Assembly: GCA_028564705.1 (NCBI GenBank)
Contig: JAPXFQ010000344.1
Location: 2,051,001 to 2,115,000 of the forward strand
DNA: 64,000 nt
DNA from: Apricaphanius iberus
Taxonomy: Eukaryota; Chordata; Actinopteri; Cyprinodontiformes; Aphaniidae
Direction: 5' to 3'
Part shown: one piece after another, positions 38,101 through 48,594 of the stretch
How the letters are laid out: each line of letters begins with the position of its first letter
How positions within the stretch are numbered: position 1 is the stretch's first letter
Position numbers and translations under genes: made by a program
The notes under the pieces: model-generated
Told to the model about the DNA's origin: nothing
The model's input: the letters and a program-made list of their open reading frames with translations, nothing else
The model's database searches: none

Positions 38101-40435
38101 GTCCAGTTCATCCTTCTTTCATTTGTGGGGTTTATTTCTTGTGGCTTCTGATGTCATTGAGGTTCAGTGCAGTATTCCATGTGCTTTGAGGTCTTCAAAT
38201 TATATTTTGCATGACAATACTGTTTAATACTCGCCTTCAGAAGCTCTAAAAATGTTTAAACTCTTAAGTTAGAAGCACTGCATTATTATATCAAGCAACG
38301 ATAATTAGAGAAAACGAATAAAACATGGAGGAATATTTGAACGTATTTGAAGTGTCTGATTTGCAGATAAAGTGAGCCTGTGTGCCCAGTATTTACGTCT
38401 GTTTTAGTTCATTTTTTATCTTCAAGGCCTCCTCTGGGAATGTAGCGGCTAAATTCCTGTTCTGAGATTTCTGGGGGGAAAGGTTTCACGCTGCAGGTCA
38501 AAATAAAGAATGAAAATGAACACCACCAATTAATATAGTAAAGTTCTGGGCTGTCTGAATTATTAATAGTTAATGGGGACATTTCTAAAGAAATATTTAC
38601 TTTTGTCTTGATCTAAGGTGCTCCTCTTGCTAAAACAACATTGAAAATACTAATTATTTTGTCATTTTTACTTAACCAGATAGGTAAGGCAAGACAAGGC
38701 AAGGAAATTGTATTTGTATAGCACACTTTCAATACAAGGCAATTCAAGGTGCTTTACATGATTAAAATTGGAACACAGCATAAATCATTTTGATGATTAA
38801 ATACAAGAAAGCAGTGACAATAAGACAAACATCATGACAATACAACCATGTAAAGACAAGCAGGTAAAGATAAAACCTTTTGAGATCATAACCTTTTTTT
38901 CAAGTGTGATCTGAGCAAGAGACGATGACAGCATAATAACACACGATAAAAGCTATCCAATCACATTTCAAACATACAATTATCTATGTATTCTCAACAA
39001 GCTTAAATATTGAAAAACCCTGAGGTCCGAGGCCGTCCCTAACCAAAAACGTTGTTACATGCGAAAAAATGGTACATTTAATAATGTAAAGCTTAAAAAA
39101 GTTTGTAAGTTCCAAAGCCGACTGGTTCAGAATGTATTTACATATGTAAAAGGATGTACAAGGATTCAACTTAGAATATCCATAAATATAACACAATATT
39201 ATACACTTATAGCACTTTGTTCTAATGAGAACCAATTTCACTTACACTTTGTAGCTCGCATAATCCTTTCTTTAAATCTATTTCAAAGAAACTATTACAA
39301 ATGTTTTGTTATGTGACAATGCAGAATCTTGTGGAAATGCATCATAGGTCCCAACATATTTAATTGCACATGTTCCAGTGCCTCTGCCTAGGTTTTTGTA
39401 GCTTGATTTTTAAATGCCTTTTTCTAGAACTCAGTCGTAGTATGTGGTATAACAAACATCACTGTGGTTAGTGATCGTAGCTCATAATTGCTGGTATAAC
39501 TTAGCATTTTCTTAGTCCACTAGGCTGGCACCATGATTAAGATAGTTTTATAAACTGGTCTCACCCAGAATGTAAGACGCCGTTCAGCAAGAGACAGCAG
39601 TGCAGCTGTCTTCTATAAATCACAGTGACAAGTACAATAATATGCCCCCGTTATTAAGCATAATACACTGTGATAAAGTGGATCAAGTGAGGCCAAATGT
39701 GTTTTTCCTGCTGTTCTATAGACTGCATCCCCATAATTTACTATTGCTAGAAAGGTTGCCCCAGCATGAGTTTGTTTGTGTGTTTTAATACAGGCAATGA
39801 CTGGGAAATCTTGGATTGTATTCTAAATAATGTTTTCATGCTAGCTTCTAGTTCACGTATGACCTGTTTACATATTTTGAACTATGAAAGGCTAGAAAGG
39901 AGCTACAAAGGGGGCCGACAGCATTGTTATTCACACATAAGCTGATAAAGATTATTCACTCTTGATATGTAAAGTTGTGGTTGATTAATTTGTTATAAAA
40001 GTAAAGCAGTGTAAAGAGCACAAATGTTACTGTGGTTTGATGAACAGCATTTGTTTTGTCTCTGCCTTACTTTTCTACTGTGTTTACTCTGTCCTGAAAT
40101 GCTTTATATCTGAGTGTTTCACAAATGAAGATCTGTTGGCACAACCCCTTCTACCTCTATTTCCAAAGTACGTATGTACGTATCCAACCAATGCTAAGCA
40201 TGGTGGTTGTTGAAAGGTTTATAAAATAAAGTTAACAATTAATAATTTAAAGATGTTTGAATGCCTCTTTGGTCTTGACCTCTAAGTTTAATCAAACAAA
40301 TCCAAACAACATGGATTATTATCTTAAAAAGGTGCCAAGAATGCTTCAGGTTGTATGTTAACGTTTTTAGTTCAACCTTTTTGCTGCAACTCATCTAAAA
40401 AATATTTAGCTGTCACTTCAAATCCCCCGAAAAAC
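35130..40435 (+). other. inka2: inka2 intron 1, 5' part
   Basis: The intron spans 35130-47200 (12,071 bp). This part has a group of three AACGTT palindromes at 36742-36766, a poly-G run near 36670 and a LINE-tail fragment at 38684-38960. No exon recognised. Confidence 0.6.
38684..38960 (-). mobile_element. 3' tail of an L2/Jockey-type LINE
   Basis: The + strand shows AAGGCAAGACAAGGCAAGG, then TTGTATAGCAC, then CAAGGTGCTTTACATGATTA. This is the complement of the AAGGC-repeat tail of a very common teleost LINE. The coding fragment at 51346-51826 may come from the same broad group. Only the tail is present. Confidence 0.5.
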
Positions 40436-40714
40436 TAGGGATGCAACAATACAGCTATTTTTAAATCGATAACATTACATAAAAATGCAATTAATTGGAA
40501 GACAGGTTTGATTTATTCTGTTTGTTACAACAAATGATGGTGAATTAAATAAAAACAGTTAATAAAAATTACCACAAAACTACAATTTCAAGTGACAAAT
40601 AAACATTTTCTCTGAAAAGATTGCAGTTTCCACATTTTAAGTATCGTTTCATGGTTTGGAGTACATTAGAACAGTATTGGTCCCAATACCAATATTGGTA
40701 TCGGTGCATCCCTG
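40436..40714 (+). mobile_element. hAT-type miniature element, copy 2
   Basis: A 279 bp internally shortened relative of copy 1, same orientation. The left terminus is TAGGGATGCAACAATAC and the right terminus is GGTATCGGTGCATCCCTG. Blocks shared with copy 1 include TTTCCACATTTTAAGTATC and GTACATTAGAACAGTAT. The flanking 8 bp (CGAAAAAC and CTAAAAAA) match only partly, so the target duplication has decayed. Confidence 0.85.
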
Positions 40715-42081
40715 CTAAAAAACATCATGAAGTAAAAGAAATCAAAAGACTTCCTCTTCATCTGATGTTATAGAACTGTTAAAAAAACAACTTATAATCA
40801 TAAACAAATTGTAAACTTAAAATTTTATTCTTGTGAAAATCTGTTTTCGAATTGCTGGCCCACTCGTAGCTTAATAACATCTTGGAACATGCTGCAGAAA
40901 AGTGAAGCTGTTAATCCTGAAAGTCGCCCACAGTCACATCCATGCTCGTCAAGAAGTGCTTCTGTGATTTTACACTCCTTTTGATGTGAGAGGGGGGCCA
41001 AGGAGTGTTGCAGCCCACACATCGCTGACGTCAACTGCTGCGCCATCAAACGTCTACGTAGGGCCTGTTTCTTCCAGCGAAGATTTGCTCCTAAGAAGAC
41101 ATCAGATAGAGCCTCAATCTGTTCCTACTCCGCACGTATCATCTGCGAAAGAGAGTGATACGGATCCTAATCATCGTCAGCCTCCCACAGCAGCAGCATC
41201 CCTTCTGATGCTATAAACGAGCTCTTGCAGGAAACAAGTCATTAAACCACCTCCCTGTTTCTGAAATCACCATCAGAGTCTGAGCGTTGGGCGGCATGTC
41301 CCAGATGCAATTTTAGATCGGGTTTCAACTGATTTATATTATTTAAAGGGATAGTTGCTGTGACTTTTTAGTCCCACATTGGTCCCAAGTAGAATAGAGG
41401 TGTCCTAAAAGGTGTTCAGGGCACTGAAAAAGAAAGATTATAAAAATGCATCAGGATGAGCCTGTGTTCCAGTTACTGTGACTAGATCTCTAGCAAAATG
41501 ACTTCTGCTAAATAAAGGAAGAATTTTTAAATGTGTAAAGTCTTTTAGCTATGTCATTAATAGAATATCAAATATTTAAATTATTGTATTAGTTCAGCTA
41601 TCTCAGAATCTACAGACAAGAAAAAACTTGGCTCTGAAGAAGTTTTACAATGACAGCTTATGTTCATCCTGTGTGGTTTTCTCTGTAATACTTGCCTGCA
41701 ACTAATGTTTTTACATCAAGAAAATTAAAGAGAGCAAACTCAATAACAGCCAAGGCTTCAACTCTTTGTCTGATTATGCACCTGTCAGCAGGCAGGACAT
41801 ATTAGGGCGCAAAGTTAACTTTTTGTCTTCAAACTTGATAGATCTAGGAAAAATAAAATAAATGTAAGTGCTTGAGGATTACTGACAAGGTTGAAGATGA
41901 ATATAGGACTGCTGAGCATCTCCTAAACTGTGGTTATTTGGGGTTTTCTGGTTTGGGTGGTCAATATATATCAAAAGTGGCCCATGGAAGCAGCAACACC
42001 AAGGCTCTTTGACACGCAAAGATGTTAAAGGGTTGCTGCTAACGTGGTCTAATTTCAAAGATTAGTTACTGCAATTTAAAC

Positions 42082-42438
42082 TAAGGATGCACCGATACTG
42101 GTATTGGGGCCGATACCATTTCTATATACTGTATCATTATTGGTTAAAGTTAGCTTAACCATGAACCGATACCTAAAATGTGTAAACTCTGCAAAATGTG
42201 AAAGAAATGTTTAATTTTTCAGTTGAATTTTTCTTTTTTTGGTCATTTTTTTATATATCTTTTTTCTAGTTCATCATCATTGACTTTAACAAGCAGGAAA
42301 TAAAGCCTGTGTTCCAATTCATTGCATGTTTTTTTTGTTTTTTAGAAGTATCTGTATTGGTACTCGGTGTAAACAAGTACTCAAATCCAAGTATCGGTAT
42401 TATATCAGTTTGAAAAAAGTGGTATTGTTGCATCCCTA
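42082..42438 (-). mobile_element. hAT-type miniature element, copy 3 (inverted)
   Basis: A 357 bp copy with a perfect 8 bp target duplication, ATTTAAAC (42074-42081 and 42439-42446). The + strand starts TAAGGATGCACCGATACTGG and ends GGTATTGTTGCATCCCTA; read on the minus strand it aligns with copies 1 and 2. It lies 1.4 kb from copy 2 in opposite orientation. It is non-coding. Confidence 0.9.
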
Positions 42439-42530
42439 ATTTAAACTTCTAAACAAGCTCTAAAAAAAGAAAAGAAAAAAAAACCATAAAAATACACAAT
42501 GAATTACATTTTCGTAATTCTCCCAGTTAC

Positions 42531-42665
42531 AGAGCAAAAGAAGTTCAAGAATGGTTCGAGGAGCAAAACAACAAGTCTGAGGTGTTGACTTGGCTCAAAT
42601 TCCCCAGATCTCATTCTAATCGAGCATAGTGCTCAGACACTGATTAAAATCATTGTTAAAACTAA
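42531..42665 (+). mobile_element. Tc1-like transposase 3' fragment
   Basis: AAGAAGTTCAAGAATGGTTC followed by CAAATTCCCCAGATCTCATT and CTAATCGAGCATAGTG resembles the end of a Tc1 transposase gene, the part coding for the NSPDLxPIEH motif around the catalytic glutamate. Frames are broken and only about 130 bp remain. Confidence 0.4.
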
Positions 42666-45600
42666 AAGAAGTACTCATCTGTCCCTAAATGTAATTAAAT
42701 ATAATCCCAATTCAATGAGTTGAACAATAAATGCTCACTCATAGCAGATAATCCAGGACAAAAACACTGTCTATGCCTAACAGAAATTAGACATGACATC
42801 TTACAACAGAAGTTCTGTTGCTCAAAATGATTCATGCTAGTTTCTCTCCTGACTCATGACCCTTCGGCCGTTTTGACCAGAGTCGGCCTAAAACCCTTCA
42901 TCACCAAAAAAGGCATTCATTACCCTGTGCACAGTAATTTATTTTTATTACCCTGAATGCTGCTCGGCTCTGCTGCTGTGCTTCATCATCATAACCTCAG
43001 GCCCGTCCACAGCCACAGAGACCCTCTCTGTTTATCCCAGACAGACAGCCCACTCCTGTTTGTGACCCACACAGCCTCACCATTCATTTTTTTAATTTTG
43101 GTTGGATGTGGAGGGAGGGTGGAGAGCATTAAATATGCTGCTACTGGTCAGCTCCTTCCAAACAAGAAGACCTATTTGGAGCTGATGACCTTGGCCTCAG
43201 TGTTTACTCTGCCTCCAGCAAATACCAGACAAAAACAGTAAAAAAAAAACAATTCTGATGCCACATATGTTTATTTTTTATTCACATTTCAAGTAAGTCC
43301 ATATCAGTACATGCAGTCCTTCTGCTTTAAAGAGAAGACAGTGAATTCATTAAATTGAGACAACTCTGGGCATGTTTGGACATGCGAGCTTAGTCAAAGA
43401 GGAAGAGTAAAGCTTTATTTATGCTTCCGGAAATCATATAAAGTGGCTTCTCGAAGCATCTGTACAGATATGTCATGTTGATACCTGAAAACGATAAAAA
43501 CAAAGGTATGTTCTAAAATAAAATAACTCAGAAGTTCTTAATAAGCTTTCATTCTGCACTAATTTGATTCCGGCAGCCTTTGTCCTTAAACACTGAAGCA
43601 TTATGCTGTTGATTAGCAATTATGTGCACTTGGTCGACTCCACTGCAGCCAGAAGAGAAAAGTGGGGGTTGACTGGCTTGACTTGGTTTCCAAAAAAAGA
43701 TCTTTTCATAGAAATATATGCTTGATGGATTAAATCACCAAAATACTTGGGGGCTTAAATTCATAAAGAAGACTTAGCTAAACTTTGCAAGACTGTCTTA
43801 ATGATGCATTAATTTCTGGATGAGATTTCCTGAAGCCAAATATCATTCCACTTCTCTTCTTTGACCGATTTGTCCTTCTTCTTTAATACAGCGACTTCTG
43901 TAAGTCATGTCAGGTCCAGTTCCTAATAGGCCCCTTAGCTGATTCACACACTGTTATCATAAGGGCTTCTAAAAATCGTCTGTGGCGTCCGTGCCAAAGC
44001 TAGAAACTGCTGCAGGATGTTATTCTAAAGTTGCCTTTTTAGTCTCTTGTGCAAATATGAGAATGCAGGTTGAAAAGTCTGACATATGTGGGCCAGAAAG
44101 TTCAGCTCTCAAATGACAGCAGAGTTAGTTGGAATAATGGGGCTCAGTTTTCTATTTGTTCTCCAGAGTTCAGTGTGAATCATTAATACTCCCTGGTAAG
44201 CAATGCTATGTTTTTATGACCAGAATTTTGGGGATAAATCTATAGCTGATTGGGGGTGTTTCAGATTGCACTTTCAAGCAGGTGTGGCTAAATATGACTG
44301 GATGAGAACAGTTGGCTTTGGAGCTAATATTTCCAAAACCTATTTAATAAACTGAAGGGGTTTCACCGGCAGCTCAGAGCGCAGTAATCCCTGATCCCTG
44401 CGTAAACTTTACCAAAGCCCAGTTTCTGCCTCGGCTGATGCAACCGAACAGAGACGTTTCTGTCATCTTACGTTTCGTCTTGTTGATATTTGATATGGAA
44501 TAAATTAAACCGTGATTATCTGCTGTTTCTCTGCCTCTCCCAGGAAACAATTTTCGCTAATGAAGTCAGCCATATGTGGAAGGCAGAAAGACAAGGGACA
44601 ACCTGATTGTGCTAATTACATGTACCTTCACTGCCTAATTATGTGAGCCAGCGGGAAGCTGGGAGGTTTTTATTCCCAGCATAATGGTCTTATTATCTGA
44701 TCTTCGAGGTGTTTCATGCACCTACTCGTGTCATGCTAGGAGCCTAGTGTTTTAAGGGGGTCGGTACATTGCTGAAGTCTCACACTGAGGTTAACTTAGA
44801 GGAACATTGAAATACTTTGTGCAGTTTTAAAATCTGCACAGCAATTATTTTAATGATAATACTTTTCCAGCTTTCATGGTACAACTTTTTTGATATAACT
44901 TTTTATAAGACCTTAACAAGTTTAGTTTTTTTCACAAAACAGAACTGTTTTAGCTTGTTCTCTCATGCCATGCACAGCGTTGACCTTGGCTGTGAAAATA
45001 AGGTTATTGTAATCAAGAGCGAATAACTTATAGTCAGAAAGTATAACTTAATACAGCCTGATGAAGACGGGATATAGCTACTGTAATATGTCAAATAAAG
45101 TTTATTCAGGAGAACCACTGGAAGTTGTTTTAGTCCTGAATGTTTTCACAGCCTGTTTGTGGATCTCTAAGTTTGGTATAGAGTAAAAAAGTTGGACATC
45201 TAATTAAAGATTAGGTAACATCATGGCAGGTGAATTTTCAACATATTTGGTTATTTTAAGGCAAATTATGATTATTTAAACTTATTTTCTACAACATTTC
45301 AACCTCACACAAATGTATGCATTTGCTCATTTAGCAACTATAACACTATTTTTCCACCCAGGGGTAATCAGAACCACTGCTCCCCCAATATTAGCTATCA
45401 CAGTCTGGTGTTGTTGTCCCCACATTACCCCACAGCCCCCTGTATTCTTATGGTGTCATCCATAATTGAAACCATCAACAGTTTTCCCTTGGACATCCAA
45501 ACATATGGCGATGTATTCTTTCCCATCAGCCCCACCTCCCTCCATTCCTGCTCATCCGGCTGACTCTCACTCGCTGTCGCCCCTACACCCAATCTCATTG

Positions 45601-47200
45601 TCAATCCATTTCTGCCCGACTGACCATCACCTCCACAACCGCCCTCTGAGTGGGGATTATAGTATAGACGGGCAGAGCTGATAGGCTGTGAAGCCCAACA
45701 ATGTGTCTGTTTTGGTTGGGTTGGGTATATATATATATAAGGGGGCAGACTTATAAATTTGACTGGAGAGCAACACTGACGGGCTTGTAGAGGTGTAGGC
45801 TGACAGGGATAACCGTATCTGCTGTTTTATGAGGTAAGGTGAGGTTTTTGTATTTTCCTTAAGCTTAACAATAGTCTTCATTCAGCTATATGTGTTCACA
45901 ATAGCTGCTAAGCTGAGTTATCTGTCATTTATTGTTATTACTTTGACAGTTTGTGGGTATGCTGTAAAAGTTTCACATTAACTTTTCCCACAGAGTTTGG
46001 CATGTTGTTACAACTCTTTGCATGCTTACATTTGCCTTCACACCAACTTTTCATTATTTTCAACAAGTGGGGCACGGCCGCCTGCAGGCTCAGTCATCAG
46101 CAAGTTGCTGGTTTTGACAACGTATGCATGTTCAAAATGTTAGGATAAAGCTGTTGTATCAACAGTTTAAAGGAAGAAAAACTGTTTTGCAGAGTTTGCG
46201 GCAAGTCATTTCGGCAAGTTATGACACAGGTTTAGCATGTTGCCCTACTGCTTTTTTTTATCTGCTTTTAGGAGCAGACAGTTGGTCCAAGTCACATGGC
46301 ACAAGCACATGAGAAAAGGTACAGGGAGAGCAGCAAAGTATATTATTAGTTCTGGATTAAAAAAATAAAGGTGACTCAAATTAGCAAGCAGATATGTGTT
46401 AACACAGCTGGAAGGAGAGGAAGAATAAAAAGATAGAGTGGAAGACAGAAAACACAAAGAAACGACAACGTTCTGCAGCTGTCACTGGCTGGATCGTCCT
46501 ATACGCAGGCCAGATGGGTTACTGTCATCCAAAACTATGTCATATGACCACACAGTTTAACTTGAAATAAGGAGCATTGGCTTTATCCAGCAGAGTCAAA
46601 GCACTGTACTTTGTTTTTTTTAAAATATGACCATGCAGTCTGTTGATGGTGCAAACAACTTTTTTTCTGTTTATTGATTAATGTAACAGAGTGTCTATTA
46701 GTAGTACAGTAAGATAGTGCAGAACCTTGTAAACGTATTTAAATAATTTAAACCTTTCAGATTTTGTCATTTTATAGCCATAAATTTTGATCTTTTCATT
46801 TGAATTTTAAAAGATAGACCTACAGGAAGCAGTGCAAAACAGTGACATGGGAGTAAAATGGTTCATGGTTTTAAAATGTCTTTACAAACAAAAATCTGAC
46901 TTGGAAAATGGTTTTCTGAAACATGATCTTAACCACTCCACTATAGCTCTGTCTGTATGTTCTTATATCCATCATCTAGTGTGCTATGTACTTGGCTCAG
47001 TCCATTTACCCATCAACCAGTTTCCCTGCTGCTGCAGAAAGAAAGTATCCCAAGCATGGGAATATATTATGCACTGATTTATGTTAAAGTTTGTGGTTCT
47101 AAATACGACATAATTGTTACTACTAAAAGTTGAAATTAGGTATTTTCTGTTTTTAACCTCTCATTTTTATTTCTTCTTTGCTCTCTTTATCTCTTTGCAG
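42666..47200 (+). other. inka2: inka2 intron 1, 3' part
   Basis: No repeat of note. It holds a candidate internal promoter and first exon (45726-45833) and a stretch at 44370-44720 with several homeodomain-type TAATTA cores. The intron ends in a long pyrimidine tract, ctctctttatctctttgcag. Confidence 0.6.
45726..45833 (+). promoter_or_regulatory. inka2: candidate TATA promoter and alternative first exon of inka2
   Basis: A TATATATATATATAAGGGGG tract (45726-45745) is followed by a short non-coding stretch that ends TTATGAG|GTAAGG, a strong splice donor at 45834. It lies 1.4 kb before inka2 exon 2, whose third codon is an ATG (47207) able to start an N-terminally shortened protein. The arrangement is suggestive only; a TA microsatellite with a chance donor would look the same. 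Confidence 0.3.
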
Positions 47201-48454
47201 CTTTCTATGAGAGAAGCTGGAGATGGCCTTCACGCTCAGATGAACTCAATGATGGGGGCCCTTCAAGAACTCAAGCTCCTTCAGGTCCAGACAGCGTTGG
47301 AAAGTCTAGACATTTCAGGGCGTCCAATTAATAGGGGAATCCCACAGCCTGCTTCAACTGCGCTCCATCACCTGTCGACTGCAGCTGCTTTGGGTCCAAG
47401 TGAAGAGTACCTGTCCGTCCAGAGACAAACCATGTCAGAGGAGCCCAGCACCAGTCCATTGCCAAGTCTGAGGCTGTCTTTGGACAGCAGAAACTCCTTC
47501 AGTAGGGACGATCAGACTTCATCAAGGAACAGAAGCAGCATGGGATTCTTCTCCTCTTCAGCTTCCAGTCTGGAGAGTGAGAGCGACAGCGACAGTGAAA
47601 AAAGTGGAAGTACAAGAAGTGAAACCAATATTGAGTCAATACCCAAAAGGTGGTCTGGCTACACCGCCCCTCAGGTAGACTTTTATGGACCAGTGGTGGG
47701 AAACCCACCACCAGAGCCCTATCCTCAATCCCAGGCTCCTCGTCACGCACAGGTGGTGGATCTACCTGGGATCCTGTACAGCCTCTCCAGAGAGGGACCT
47801 TCTTTGGACAGTGACTACTCCCAGGACAGCGCAGACGATGGCAGCGACTGGACATCATCACTCATGAGCCGTAGCCGCAACCGTCAGCCCCTTGTGCTGG
47901 GGGACAATGTTTTTGCAGACCTTGTAGGCAACTGGCTTGACCTGCCTGAGGTTGAGAAAGAGGAAGGAGAAGTAGAGGCCAGGAGGAAGAGAAGAGAGGA
48001 AAGGACAGTGGAAGGACAACAGGAAAGACCAGATACACCAGCCCACCCTCTCCGCCTCAGCCGCTCTCAGGAGATCTGCAGGAAGTTCTCGCTTACCACA
48101 AACATCTTCAAGAAGTTCCTGCGCAGCGTTCGGCCAGACAGGGACAAACTTCTCAAAGAGAGGCCGGGCTGGATGGCTCCAGAGGTGCCTGAGAGTGACA
48201 TCTTCAAAAGACCCAAGAAAGTGGCTCCTAAGGTGTCAAAAGGGAGCTTTTATCTACCCTTCTGGGCAAACGGACAGCATGGCAAAGGCAGGCCATGTCC
48301 ACATCTAGCCGAGGCAGAAAGGAAACCGCATCAGCCCTTCCCCCAGTTGTACCAGCAACCATTCCCAAGAATTTATCTAGACAGGAGGCAGCCAGAGATA
48401 GCTCTGGAGAAAAGGCAAACCTTGTTTGACTATAACACAGCTGTGTGGGTCTAA
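47201..48454 (+). CDS. inka2: inka2 coding exon 2, PAK4-inhibitor protein
   Basis: This phase 0 exon encodes 417 residues and a stop. Numbered on the 441-residue form, residues 25-61 (LSMREAGDGLHAQMNSMMGA onward) form a conserved, probably helical segment. A Ser/Asp-rich stretch follows at 136-165. The Inka box at 240-274 starts DWTSSLMSRSRNRQPLVLGD and ends NWLDLPE; this motif binds and blocks the PAK4 kinase domain. A basic run RRKRREER lies at 285-292, a second conserved block CRKFSLTTNIFKKFLRSVRP at about 317-336, and the family C-terminus DYNTAVWV at the end. Family knowledge: INKA2 restrains PAK4 and so actin remodelling, notably in neurons. Serine-rich linkers make it longer than mammalian INKA2. 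The Inka box and C-terminus are complete, so a working product is expected. INKA1 is less likely because its N-terminal region differs. Confidence 0.95.
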   Translation, partial: LSMREAGDGLHAQMNSMMGALQELKLLQVQTALESLDISGRPINRGIPQPASTALHHLSTAAALGPSEEYLSVQRQTMSEEPSTSPLPSLRLSLDSRNSFSRDDQTSSRNRSSMGFFSSSASSLESESDSDSEKSGSTRSETNIESIPKRWSGYTAPQVDFYGPVVGNPPPEPYPQSQAPRHAQVVDLPGILYSLSREGPSLDSDYSQDSADDGSDWTSSLMSRSRNRQPLVLGDNVFADLVGNWLDLPEVEKEEGEVEARRKRREERTVEGQQERPDTPAHPLRLSRSQEICRKFSLTTNIFKKFLRSVRPDRDKLLKERPGWMAPEVPESDIFKRPKKVAPKVSKGSFYLPFWANGQHGKGRPCPHLAEAERKPHQPFPQLYQQPFPRIYLDRRQPEIALEKRQTLFDYNTAVWV

Positions 48455-48588
48455 CAGTGAATCTTGAGCTTAAAGGCTGCCAATGTTGCCAGACTGACGT
48501 TGGGACAGGTGCTGTGGGGGGTGGCTGTGATGGAAGGGAGTGAATGGATGGATGAATGAGATGCTGGGGTATAATTATGTCTTTCAGA

Positions 48589-48594
48589 AATAAA
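48589..48594 (+). terminator. inka2: candidate polyadenylation signal of inka2
   Basis: The first AATAAA after the stop codon, 135 bp downstream (cagAAATAAActgg). Using it would give a very short 3' UTR, so later signals (for example AATAAA near 50744) may be the ones used. Confidence 0.3.
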
